A stretch of 64,000 nucleotides of DNA from Helopsaltes ochotensis (Eukaryota > Chordata > Aves > Passeriformes > Locustellidae): positions 1 through 64,000 of the forward strand of contig VXBM01000197.1 in the NCBI GenBank assembly GCA_013400155.1. Direction: 5' to 3'. The translations under genes and the position numbers were made by a program. Below are positions 49,201 through 62,800 of this stretch, piece by piece. Position 1 is the first letter of the stretch. Each line of letters starts with the position of its first letter. The notes under the pieces are model-generated. The model saw only the letters and a program-made list of their open reading frames with translations, did no database searches and had not been told where the DNA came from.

Positions 49201-50270
49201 TTTCAGGAAAATAAAGAAGCTCTGCAGTCTTAGCATTAATTCGAGGAAAAAAGAGGTACTCCATGTATCTTGGTATTTATTATGTAGGCTAGGTAGGGGC
49301 CAAAACATCCTCCTTTTAACGTTAACATTAGTTAAATCATTTTAGACGTGGAGCAAAAAAGTGGGAGTGATGTTTCTTTTCTTTTTAAAAACATATTGGG
49401 GGAGTCCAACTTATTTTAACTTGAAATTCGCAAAATTTGATGCTTCAAGATCACTAGTTGGCAATTTAATGTTTCTTCTGTTTCATGCATTCTGAGTTTT
49501 GTTTTTGACTTCATATTTTTTTCTGAAGCACATGTAGTCATAAAAATGGATTTCTGCTTGAAACATTATTGACTGGCAAAGGAATTTTGCTTTTATGCCT
49601 GAGAACAGCCTGTTTTTATTCTGAGTCCAGATTCTGGCAGGATGTGTGTTAAAGCATAATTTATACCGCAATTATTAAAACCTCTTTCAATGTTATATAA
49701 CATAGAACACATGACTCTTTCTTAAAAGAAAAAAAAAAAAACCATTGATTACTTAGACTGCAGTGTCCCTGCAATGCAATGGATTTACTTCAAGAATTAA
49801 AATACAGTCTTTCCGTAGGAATGCTGGTTTCACTAGAGCTTAATAAAGGAAAAAAGCTTACTGTTAATGATGCTTTGTAAATTATCAGCGTTTCAGCAAA
49901 AAAGATTAAAGTAAAAATCCAGAGCTTTTTCTGCCACAATTTTCTCTTATTTTACTGAAGTGGGGTTGCTTTACTTTAATCACAGAAAATATACAGGAGT
50001 CAAAAGTTGCAGAGTTGTACAAAGGTCAGTTTGGTGTAGCTTGACAGAGGCAAGAGTTTAAAAGCTCTCTGCAGAAGGCTCTGTCTCTTTTGACAGATTA
50101 GTTTGCCTAGATAAGTACTCAGTTCTTCTCTCTTTTTCCCCTGACCATACAGACTGAGCACTAAATGTCACAGCCTTGTCACTGTGCTGGCACTGGGCCA
50201 CTCACCTTGTGGAAAGAACCAGAATAAGTGTGTTTTGGGTCAAACCTTCTGACTGTTATGGCAAGAAAGA
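46226..50270. other. non-coding region, no gene seen
   Basis: AT-rich unique sequence with one 32-bp tandem repeat (about 48.95 kb) and a short (ACA)n. A donor-like motif AAA|GTAAGTGCT is on the minus strand near 46995-47005. An exon ending there would finish in A and so form ATG with the KCNK2 common exon. The preceding codon in that frame is a stop, so it could only be 5' untranslated, and there is no other support. Confidence 0.55.
48945..49016. repeat. imperfect tandem repeat, 32-bp unit, 2.25 copies
   Basis: Two copies (48945-48976, 48977-49008) share GARCACAGCC and TACAC, then CACWTTTCHA-like ends. A third partial copy, GAGCACAG, follows. The copies differ at several positions, so this duplication is older than the 20-bp ones. 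Confidence 0.85.
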
Positions 50271-50815
50271 TGTAATGGGAGGAGGGGGTCCCACGGAGGC
50301 CTCACTGCTCTGAGACTGCTCATCTTGAGACCCTTGCTCCGTCCACACCCCTCAACTCCCTTCCTGGAGGAGGGCTCTGAGGGCTGGCTTCATAGAGGTG
50401 AATAAAATGCACGAATTATCTAGTTTGCATACAAGGTATGCAAAAGAAAGGGGATTGGGCCCCTCTCTCTCTCTTTCTCTTTCACTCCTGCCTCGCAACC
50501 CAGCTCTGGAGCATCCACATGGCAGGATCGACATCGGATCTAAGGACTGTTGATATTCCTTGTTCTTTCTCCCTTTTCTGTCTCTATTTCTCTCCTCCTT
50601 TGCTTTGCCTGGGCCACACATAGCCGTCATATTCTACCCCACGTTCCATACTGAAGTTTGTTGTGGGAGTTGGGAGACTGTGGCAGTGTGTTGTGTGTTG
50701 AGCCAGCCCCTTCGATAAAGTTGCTGTGGGAGTTGTTTGCTTATTGAAGTGTACTGTACAAAATCCAAGGGCTTGTGGAAGTCTATGGTAGAATTTAAGA
50801 GCTAGTGAGCCAACA
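50271..50815 (+). mobile_element. LTR-like block (possible solo LTR of a bird endogenous retroelement)
   Basis: The block begins TGTAATGGGAGG and ends near AGCCAACA, which gives the TG...CA ends of an LTR. Inside are a GC-richer left part with AATAAAA, then a long pyrimidine-rich centre (CTCTCTCTCTTTCTCTTTCA and CTCCTCCTTTGCTTTGCC), then a GT-rich right part. The composition and order resemble avian ERV LTRs and contrast with the surrounding DNA. I could not find a target-site duplication, a primer-binding site or internal coding sequence. Boundaries and class are therefore uncertain. Confidence 0.4.
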
Positions 50816-53800
50816 CCTTTTGTGTCCAAACAGTGGGCTGGGAGCAGGAGCTATGGTGACTGCCCAACAAAGTACAAGAGTTCCCAGACATGTGGTCCAG
50901 TGTCTTTGCTCAGCCTGATGAGAATTTATAAGGAACATCACAGCCACTGCTGGTGCGTTGGGACACCTTGTTCCCACAACCACAACCCCTTGCTTTGACA
51001 CTGTATCCTCACACACCTGCAGGGCAGCTCTTTGTCTATCACAGCCATTTACAGAGAACAGAGCATCTACTTACTCAGTCCTGGTCATGCCATTTCAAAC
51101 AACAAACACTGACCAAATAAAACTAAGCTGCATCTCTTTTCAAAGAACTGGACCTGAAAATGAGCACTAAAGGTAGGCTCGTGTCCCACACCTGTTACCA
51201 CCGGTTTTGATTTAGGAGAATGTTAATGCAGCAATTCTTCTGGAAGCCAAAACTCAATAGTCACAGGCCATTTTTACTCAGTACTCATTCTGAAAAATCA
51301 CACTGGACAATTTTGCCCAAACATTTTGGATTGTTTATATCAACAGGAAACAGATCCTGCCCAAAATTTATGGGTTTTATTAGTCAACATGAGCAGGCAG
51401 AACATCTAGGAAAGGAATTCTTAGCTCCTGGTCTAAACTCCTGGGGCTGTGAAAGAGGAAGTTGAAAACAAAACCAAAGCAAAGTTGTGCTATGGAATCT
51501 AGACTATGGTACATTACATTACACTGTGAACATGCATTTCATCTTTACAGGAAACACTGCAGGAATAAAAACATCCCTCTCCCAGCTCACTCTACCTCCC
51601 TTTACAAACACAGGCTCTCTTTGAGTAACTCAAAAACTCATAGATGGACAACTCTATGCATCTACTGTAATGTTTCATGTAGTAATTATTGTCTCAAAAC
51701 TTGAACCAGCTTAAAAGTGGTCATAACTATTTTGAATCATGTACTTTTTTTTCTCTCCACCAGTGAAAAATAAAGGAGGTAATAAATAAAACAGTGGAAG
51801 TAAGCCAAAAAGGTATTTGTCTTCATGTTATTTTGTGGCTTACCACATCATAATGAAGATTCCAGCATTATACCGTGTTGAATGTTATGTCAATTTCCCT
51901 GCCAGCACAGAGTGGTTCCTTTCTCTTCCAAAAGTGGAAGAAAGAAAATCCTCTCTTTTAATTGCAGATTAGTATAGATGGGAAGTGGTTATACAAACAA
52001 GAAAGTTAAACTACCATCTATTTTTTCTATGTCAATCAATCATATTAAAAATAAAAGTATGAAAAGTCTGCTTAATCTCAACATGATGCCTCTTAAATTC
52101 TCCAACATGCTTTGTCAGTAGTGCAGATCTTTTTGACTTCATACTTGACAGGTATTGGGAATTATTTCCATCTGGATTTTGCTCAATCTTTTCCAAACCC
52201 TGACACTTTAGTCATTTTTCAGCTTTCTCCTGCTCCTGCACTTGGTATACATCCAAGTTCAAGATCTTGACCAAGTGGAATTCTCACCAAGACCCAGGAG
52301 AAACATAAAACACACATACTAAGCATACATAAATTTAAATAATCTTTGAAAACTAAGTCCTTACAGCTGTAGCAGGATGACAAATGCTTGGCTGTATTTA
52401 TTGATGCACCTCCTTAACTAATCCAGAAAACTAGAAAGGTTAAAGACTAATGAAAGAGAGGCTACAGGAATTAAACAGCATTCATTTGTCTGGAGCATGA
52501 TTTAGGATGCTCTGAAGGTGAACAATTAGAAAGACTGCCAGTTCTGGGGGACCCTTTTACTCTTTCTCCTCCACTGTCGAATATAATACCTATTTATAAG
52601 GCACTTAGAAATACCAGAAATATTTTTTACTTCCGTCCTCCTAAAAGACTTTCACCTCAGCTCCTCCAGCATCCTCAGAGAAAGATGTTGAGTTGCAGAG
52701 AAAGATGTTGAGTTGCAGTTTGTGCTATTAGGCTGTTTATGATTTTTCCTTATTTCTATTCTTAGTTCACCTTTCTCATTTTAGATTATGTCTTTTCTGG
52801 AAACAACTATCATGCAAATACTAAAATAGCATCAAGAACCCTAAGGATGTACATATGAAATATTCATTACACACAACCATCAAATCCCATCTGATCTTGT
52901 TGGCTTGATTGCATTATTTTTCGATTTTTGTATTTAAATGGTTTTATAGTATTTGCTCCCACCTTCTCCCCATATGATGCAGCAACTTTCGAGATGTGTT
53001 CCAATGTACCCTTCAGATATAGTGCCACAGCTAAGATATAGAAAAAGCCTATGTTCCACTAATCCAAGCTTCTATATGATACTTCCATTTCACAAAAAAC
53101 AGAGTTGTTACTTCCTTCCCTTTACTTTTGAAAAGTACTTTTTGGTTTTGAACATTAAGTTGGTGCAATTTTTCCCAATAGGCAGCAAATAACTGAATTT
53201 ATATTCACACATTCTATAAAATGCAGATTGCATAATATAGCATGATGGCTCTATTCCATTATGCTTCATTACTAGGTTGGAAATTACTCACACAGTATGT
53301 TTTTCTCTTTAGTACTCTATCATTCTAAATTACAGCTGCACTGTAGGTTACTCTATGTAGTAAATAATCTAAGCACAATTCCTGCCTGGCACTCTACTAA
53401 CAGTGAACAACACTTTCCTTCCCAGGTGGTCCTGAGGCCTTACTTGAATTCTAGATATGTGATTACATTCAACCTGCCTAGTGTCTCCTTTAGACTTTGC
53501 AAATGTATTCTTCATTTGTCATGATTTTATCGGGGTGCCTCAAGCAATGGAACAGCTACACTTGGATGCTACAGCAGTCTTGGTACCTTAGTATAACTTA
53601 CCTCAGCTGTTTTCCATTTTTAGAATCATGGGGGGAAAAAAAAACTGATCATGGGGTAAAAACCTGATAGAAAACAACTTGGTGATGGTGTTTGTTTTCA
53701 GTACTTAAAAATGAATAATTGATTGCACCAGCTTCCTAAAGAATTAAAACTGCTCGTTCTTCAGTTTTAATGCTCATGATTGACAGGTTATCTAAAGCCT

Positions 53801-56800
53801 TTGACATTGCTTGAGAAAGCAGTGTTAAACTAAATCTAGAGAAAAGTATGTAATCACTGGTAACTCGGAGATAGCAGAGCAGGAAAGGAAGTAAAACAAG
53901 GAGAAATCACCAGCAAGCTGGGACTTTTTAATCAGTAACTCCAGACTGAACATCCACCTCTGTAGTCCACACCTTAAAGCAGTACAAGTAGTCTAAGGTT
54001 ATGGTTCTATTATTTCAAGGAGAAGTGATCTTTCAGTTAAGAGGGTTAAGTATTTTGGAAGGCATCACTTCAGCAAGATTAAACATCTAAAAGAAAGACA
54101 AATTCTTGTTCACTTTCAGATATATTGAACAGCAGACAGCGATTCAAAAGAGAGACAAAGCTCTGCAATCAACAGAACTGCATCACACAATAGAATTCTG
54201 TTGCATGGTTCCGCTGTGAAGGTAGTAAGTTGTTTATGCCCAATCCAAGACTATTTATCACTAAAGATTGCGTTTACCCTTATGCTCTGTGAGGACTGCA
54301 AACAAACAAGCAGAAGAAGAAAATTCCTGCTTACAAAAAATCCACATACGTAACACTGAAAGAAGCAGACATTTTCTAAATCGGGGGGAGTGGGCTGCAC
54401 GGGCGGGAAGGCAAAAAACCCTCAAAAAAGCCAAGGAAATATTCTGAACCTAGCTCCGTCTTCTAGTAGTTCAACTTCAGAGATTAGTAGACCCATCTCT
54501 AATTCAGAAACCTACAGTAAAAGTTCCTGTCTTGTCTGATAGAAACCTGCAAACAGGTTTTTCTGTTTCATGTGGTCTAAGCACTGAAGGATTAATTTTT
54601 TCTTTCTAAGATTTTGGCTGAGATTTCTTCAAGGCCTGAGAAAACTTTGCAGTCCAAACTTACATACCTGCTGATAATTCCCAAGTAAAAACAGAAGGAC
54701 TTCTGATATCCGCTACCTGAGATAACAACTATTCGCATTAAGGTGTTTAAGTGAAAGCATTGTTTTAAGTGTCATTTTTTTGGATAAAGATCACTCTATT
54801 CATCAGTTTCTTAATTTCCAGGCTCCCAATTAATCATCACATTGCTACATGTAAATAAATATGCACAGCATATAAGTGATATTTGTGATCACGACAAAAT
54901 TAAGGATATCTCCAGCTTCCCAGATAAGCATTCTCAGTAATAACATTGGATAACTGGTCTAATTTTCCTAAATACCATGATATAGCAAACCTCCAATAAT
55001 CATACAAGAGTTGTGTTGAAACAGATCTTCCTTGAAAATTGACATTTCAAATGAAAGCCATTAACAAAAATTATACACACTTATTTAGAATGTATATATA
55101 TGTCATTCAGGCATTTTCTACAAATTCATTCTTAATCAATAATCTAATTCTGCCTTCTAGTTCACCATCTCAAGTAATGGAGACTGAATAAAACCTGTAA
55201 ATCATAACTAAAGAAAATATTTGTCTTGAGTAGCAGTACTTACAGTAAAAATTATGTCTTGCTTGTGGGTTCCTCATTTGGTGATGCAATATTCAGAAGT
55301 CACCATGCTTTTGTTCTAAGATAAAGCATTCTCTTTATTGCTGTCTTTAAGAAGTCTTCTAAACAAGTCATCTCGTCATAACATATTCTCTTCCGAAGCA
55401 CAGTTATTTTCTCTCTCAGTATCTCCTGTCCAAAATACTAAATGTACAAATAAAGGCAAAGTGGTAAGTTACTAATTATGACACATGGCATTTATACAAT
55501 GTTGTAAATTTTTATAGTACTTTACAGAGGGCTGCTGATACAACATGTTAGGAAGTGCTTACAAACCTGAACCAAAATTACCTGAGTCTCTTAAAAGATT
55601 GAATAATTGTACCTGTGGACTGTTCAGCACAGCAAGAACCACACAGGACACTCAATGAGGAGAAGGACCCAAAAGAGGGCCTCTTGTTTATTTTTTTTTC
55701 TTAAGTAGACCGCAGGTCCATGCCAGGGATTGGATGAGAAGGTGGACACCTCTCCTCTCCACTGGCCCAGCTGACGGTTAATCAGTACAATTTGCATCCA
55801 AAGGCATGTGATATTTACCAATCCATATCCCAAACAAACCCTATCTTACAGATAATACTAGTGTGAGAAAGGTAAAGCACTACTTAAACATTGAGGATTC
55901 TGACTCCATTCTAAAAGCTAAGAAACACATCAGAAAGGCTGCAAAAATCAGGGCAACATGTACCTGAAATGCTCCAGAAGGTTTAAAAGAACATACCTTC
56001 TTTAAATCAGTAAATGAAAACAAGCATTCCCATTAATTTTTCCTTTCTTGAGCATCATTCACGTGAACCCTATGCACACTGCTGCTCGAAGGCCCTCAGG
56101 ATGTCAGGTGTGCCTCCAAGCAGAAAATTTGTTCCATTGTTTAAAGAAGGAAGATGTACATTGTACAATTCCTTTTGTTATTTATGAGTTTCCTAAAGAT
56201 CAGTCACAAAATAGGCTGCTAAGCATCTTTTCTCAACTGTATCAATAGTTATTGATCAGGACACTGAAGTTAATGGTTTTAAGGAGAGAATAACATAATC
56301 TTTAGAATTTGGTTTTCTTTTTTGTAAGATTTTTTAAAATTTAATTATCTTCCCCATCCCTCCTTCTTCCCCATGTGCTGCAATATTATGACTATGTCAG
56401 ATACACCTTTTGAAAAAGGATCCTGATCCATTGAGGTCCTTACCTTCCTTGTCCACAGACTTGTCAAGTTCAGATGTCATTAATTTGAGGTATATTGCTT
56501 ATATTTTCATTGAATTCCTTAAAAGAAAATAATGTGTTGCAATTATTCCATATTCTAGAAAAATCATATCACAGAGTAATCTTACATAGAAAGTCTGGCG
56601 TGTTAATCACAATATTTGTGAAAATAGAATTGCCACTACAATCACTTAACTAAGCAGACAAAGAATAGCATTTTAAGTAATGTGGTAATATGGCAGTCAT
56701 ATAATCTAATTCTTACATTTCTGACACATCATTTTAAATATTTGAAGATATCATGAGGGATTAAGAGAATGAATGTAACCATATCTCTCTCTCTCTCTCC

Positions 56801-59800
56801 TAAATATTCTATGTAATCCATTTGTAAATATATGCATGCACAAACAAAGGAATATCTTCATCAGCAAAAGAAAGTCTAGCTTGACCTCTGGGATTTTAAA
56901 ATGTAGCCAAACAATTACACATGCTTCATTTTCAAGCCACTATTTAATATCCCAAGCCTTTTTCGACCAAGAGATGAACTCAAAATTAATACAATCAGAA
57001 AAAATCGCAGAGAACTCTGAAGGCTGCAGTGCAGAGAACTCATTCACACTCCTATTCAATGAAAATGAAGTTTTGCTCATTTATTTCACAGGTTATGTGA
57101 AATAACTGACTCCAGAAACGGAACCACGAATGATAGAATTAAAACATAGTGCTCATGTACAGTCATATTATGTAATTTCTTAAGATTTTCATAGAATTTC
57201 TCAATAGGGAGAATAGTGACTCCCTATGATAGATACTTCAATACTTTCACACACCTAGAGCTCCACCCGGAGCTCTAATATTTTGCTTAAGGTCCTGAAG
57301 TCAGGCAAACATTGTAGACCACCAGGGTTTTTTTTTTTCTTTGACTGTTAGTCTTTTTCTTGCAGTTAAAAGTTGGAAGTATGAGTTGTAGTTGACAAAG
57401 ACCAAACAAAACAGGAACACAATAGAATTTTTTATTGAGTTTGAAGCTTCATTCTTACCAAGAGCCAGATGGCTATGGTGGAGATGGACATGCAAATTAA
57501 AGGAAAATCTGCCTTGCAGCAAGACTTTTCTGCACGTTGTTACTAGTCACTAGTGTAAGAAGTTCTTTAAATTAGAGAATGTTTCCTATTTTTTTGTGCA
57601 TTTACTACAGGGTCCCAGCTACTCTGTAAGTAACTCAACTGTTCTGATAGACACTGCTGCTCTCTCCCATTTAATTTGAAGTGTTACAGATCTTTTGATC
57701 CATCCTTCTGTCTCTCTGTGAAAATAAACCTATACATGCTACCACCTAAGAACTAACCAAAATCAACACCACAGAAAAACAAACCCCAGGAATTTTGGGT
57801 AAAAAACAAATATGAAGTTCTCAGAACCACAAGAATCACTAAAGGTGGTCAAAGCAAGCCTGAAAGCATAAATGATCATGAGAGATTTTCTACATAGCAT
57901 GTGTTTCTGCTCTAATGCTGTTTTGGTTGCTTGGCTTTTTTTTTCTACAGGCAAGATCATTTGTCTGGTGTGCATGTTTATGAAAACACTTTCAGATGAT
58001 CGATTCTCTTTACTGAGGCCATTTTTGATCATTTGGTTATTACAGAAGCACACAAATTGCCTGGTCTCATGTCTGTTAAATTGTGTAACTCATTTCTGTG
58101 AGCAACTGCCACGACACCCTGTAAATCTTGCATGCTTGCACTTGGGTACTGACAATAATTAGGAGTATGAATTGAGTTCCCTGCATAAGAGACAGTTAAT
58201 GAAAATTTTCATGTGTAAATCCAGACTAGGAGAAGAGTTAGACTCTATGAATAAGCGACTAATTGACAAGTTTTCTTGGAATTCCTAAAGGAATGGGATC
58301 TCTGCTGGGTTTTCCACTGAGAATTAGGGCAGATCAAATTATCTTTTTTTTGACAAAATAATGCAAATCTCATTTGTGGTCTAAGACTATGCAGCCATAA
58401 CTCTGATATCAAGTCTCTTCATGATCTTCAATTTTAGTAATTTTCATTTTCTTGAAACTGAAAAAAAAATTATAGCTAGTAATATATAGTAATAGATCTT
58501 ATATTCATTTTAATCTTGTCTTTAGTGTCTGGTTCCTCTCTTTTCTCTACTCTCTTCTCTCCAATTCTGTCACCAAAAATATTTTTTTCAGGATCTCTTT
58601 AGCCTCTGCTGTAGAATGGTCCAGAAGATTTTCACCTCAGATAGAGAAAATTAGGTTTAGAAAATTGCCAGAAATTAATTCCATAAGTTCATCTGCTTTA
58701 TGAAAAAGTTTGGGCTTTTTATTGTGTTTGTTCTTTATTTTTGCCCATTTATCTATGTTTTTTTTTTCCTGTGCTGATTGCAATCTGCAGCTGTGAATAT
58801 ATTCCCCCAAAAGTCCAAATTATGCATTTCAGTAGAGTTCAAGAATATTCTTAACCCCTCAAAATTGCTTTACTTGTCTCTCTTTTCCCATCAAAAACTC
58901 CATGAATGAATTCCAAGTTTCTCTTGGAGGACTTTTAGCACACGAAAACACAGTCAGTTTGTAGTGGTGTACCACAACCACACACAATGCATACACATGG
59001 CAATCTAAGCTTTGAAGTGCAGCAGCAAAATACACCTAACCTTGCAACTGACCCCAAAACCATTTTCCCTAATGTACCAGAGAAATTTTTCCTGTGCTGT
59101 ATCAGCTAATAGAAGACAGAAAGCATTCAAAGCTTCTGCCTTCTACCATGAGCTATAAACCTGTTGACGCATTGCAACAAATAAAACCAATTACTCAAAT
59201 TGCCCCTCTCTGAAGGAGGTAATAAAAGACTTCACTGCTGAAAAAGGTCAGCAAAGTTCAGATGCTTTTCTGACACCTAAGGCATGGAAAAGTACCAAAA
59301 CAGAGAGAGGAAGCACTTGAATGTCCCACAAGACAACACCAGCCAGTTACTAAAAATACAAGGCTAAAGACATCCACTTGCTTAGTCATCTGGAGTAACT
59401 GGCCTCAATGCCTAGTATCTGAGAAAATGGGCCAATTCCAAACACAGCCCAGGTTCAAAGCCAGTGCACAGAGACACCTGAACACACAGGAAAGCTGCTC
59501 CCACGTTTCATCCCATGAGCACTTCAAGGGGATCAAAAACCCAATAATCAGACATCAACATCTTCCTAAACCTCATCATCTTCCTCTCTCTCTTGCACCT
59601 GAATTTATGTCCTTTTCCTCTTGACCAAAACCAGCTGAGTTTCAGGAATTGCAGGTGTTGATTTTAACCAAACTGTGTGACCCACATGCTGTGTTACAGT
59701 GATTCTGCTTTTAGTGAGCTGTTGTTTGTTACCTCTTAGCTTCTAGCTATTACTTCTCAGATCAGCCACAATGCCTGGAAATTGTCCCACAGGTAGGCTG

Positions 59801-62800
59801 TAAACCTACTAACCCTTGAAATGGGCAAGTTTAGCATTTCAGCAAGCAAGCCCTAAATAAGCATGGGTAAATAAACCAGCAGTGCACTCTTTTACTGAAT
59901 CTGCGACTGTCTTTGTTGAAATGACAAATGTTTTCCTTACTTAAATAAAGACCTTGGCTATATTGCCCTGTGAAGATACAACTTTCCTAAAAGTGTATTT
60001 TTTTATATGTTTATATAAAATATGTTTATTGTGAATTGTAGATGCAAAAGCATATTTTTAAAGGCATAGATATCTATATACACCTGTTGGCACTAAAAGT
60101 ATCACTAAACAATAGGAACATTTTTTGTATTTTCATATTACATATTACACTGACACAAAATGACAGCTGCAGTGAAAGTAAAAGATGATGAACCCAAAAC
60201 TGAAAAGAAAATTCATTTCACTGAGTGTGACAAGAATTCAAAAGATCCAAATGAGTAGAAGCATTTATGTGGCTATTTATATGTAGAAGAATATCCAGAA
60301 TCATGTACTTTTAATGAAGGGTACAAAATAAATTAATATTTTGTATCAATTCCTAATAATATTTCTCTTTCCTAATTTAATATTTCCTAATATTTAAGAT
60401 TATAAATCATACAAAAAGTGTAAGAAAGCCACAAAACTAAGGATGGGTATGGAAAAAATAGCAGAAGAATGAATATGAGGACATAGCACTAGAATGCAAT
60501 AATAGAAAGACTAAATAGCAAAATGAGTTTTAAAAGCAATGATTGATAGGGGGGAAAAAAAGCAACCAGGAGGAGGTTCAATTAATGCCTCAAAATTTAG
60601 TGAAAAACAAAAGAAAGTACAGACTGATTACTTCTTCACAAGGGAAAAAGGAAATAACAGATGACTCAGAAGGTTTAAGGTTAGTTGAAATCAGGAAGAC
60701 TGTGCAATTAACATCGTCCTACTCACCTTGTTGAGATAGAGTTCCCCCCAAAAATAAGACACTCCATGTCTCCGTGGAAAAATCTATGTTACACTGAGGT
60801 AAGTTATTGGTGGTCACCAGGTTGCTGTGAAATTAATATTTATGTTGTGGCCATTAAAGTCTGTGAAGGAAAAATGAACTACTATGGCCATTTTACACAG
60901 AAGACTGTGGCATGAGAATGTATTTGGCTTTTAGGGGAAAGGATAGGACTATGACAACTTGTGTTTCTAAGAAAAGAACCCTCATCTTGAATGGTATTGC
61001 ATCAGCCTTAGAAATGGCCTCTTAGCCAACAGCTAGGGGAGGGAATGAGTGTTCATGAAAAGGCTGCCAATTTGGAGGAGAGAATGGAGTACGAAAAGGG
61101 AGAAATTTGGGTAACCAACAATCCAATTCTGTTCTGTTTCAACCTGGCACAGCTTTCAGCTATTTACTGCATTCATTTTTCTTGTATCATCCTCCCCCAA
61201 AGAAGAGAGAAACACCTTTCCTTAAGCAGATGATCTCCTCAAACACGTTCACGAACTGCCAATTTCAGCCCAGCCAAGGATGGATTTTGAAAGCTGGATT
61301 CTGTTCCTCCTGGAAGAACAGAATCAGATGGATGCTGTCTGCAGCTAGATCTGCAGTAACTTGTTATGCCCAACAGATCTGTGGAGCCAGGTTTAAATCA
61401 AGTCTGTGAGACTGTATCACTAGAAAGAGACAGCATGAATCCATATTCCTAGCATGAAAATAGAGTTATTTACTGTCGCTTTTCAGACACTGACTAAAAC
61501 TTTGTTTCAATTATACAAGAGTACATTTCAGTTATAGATAGGATGCTTTTTGCATACTTGAGGCAGACGGATGGCTGCTCTGTCTTAGAAAAAACAGAGT
61601 TGCACATTAGAAAAACAATACCCCATAAGATAATATTTAAATATTTATACATAAAATAGGTGATGCCAGATACTCAAACACTTTGCACATGTCATTAGCG
61701 TTCAATTAAGCTGTTGTGCTGGATGGTGACAATGTGACATTAGGAAATCGTGATGAGCATTTCTGATGAGTCTGCCATCCGAGTAGGATCTCTGGAGTAA
61801 GACTGGCTTCCTAAGTTGTTCACATCCCCACCACCCACTCAGCATTTCTGCTCTAAGTTTGAATTCTACATTGCTATTGTAGAGAGGTGAAAAATCTTAT
61901 CCAAGAAACATCAATACATAAATGGGTTGAACCGAGAACCTGTCTAATATCTACAGTTTTCTTTCAGTGCTGCTGGGCAGTGTATGCCAGATGGTGGGGG
62001 TGCTGTGAACATCTCCAATTGCCTTCATCTAAAGGAAGTCAAAAGCTCCATGGTCCTTTGAAAAGGTCAGTATTAGTAATTCTCTCGGTAACAGCGTTAA
62101 GAAAATCCAAGCCTGCAGGTTGCCTAGTATTAAATTCAATAATTATATTAATGGACATCCATTACAGATGTACCTCATCCTTTCTAATGATTTCATAACC
62201 ACGAGGAACAAAATGATTTCTATTTCCCATGGAGTACATATGTCAGATTTAATGGTCTGAAAGATGAATAAGAACTGAGCTGCTAAATCCAAACTAGCAT
62301 CCATGAAAAATCAAAATGTTCTCCATTGCACTGAAACAAAGGGCATTAAATATTTTCAGGTCGTGATCTGAAACATAATATAATCTTTTGCCCTGAAGGC
62401 AGAAGGAGTAAACAGAAATATTTCCAGCCATTTCTATACAGAGTATAGAGAATCACTGCTAAAAAGTGAATCAGTTTAAATCTGCACCCAAACTATTCTA
62501 AAGGACAAGGAGTCTCAAAATTGCTGTGAATTGTTCTTCCATGGACTTATGGATACTTGGGTTTTACAAATAGATAGCTGAAAGCATGCATTTCCTCCTA
62601 CAGCACTACAGGGAGATGCTGCTAACTGGTGTGCTTGAGGAAGGGAATTTACTCTTCACCATTTCACCAGGTGAGGGAAGAGTCATACCAAAAATGGATC
62701 CTGTTCCTACTTCCTCCTGTGGTGTTAGTTCCACAGTCAAGAAAAAAATCTTATGTGGATGCAGAGGTGTTCTCCCACTCCTGTGACAAATAAATTTACA

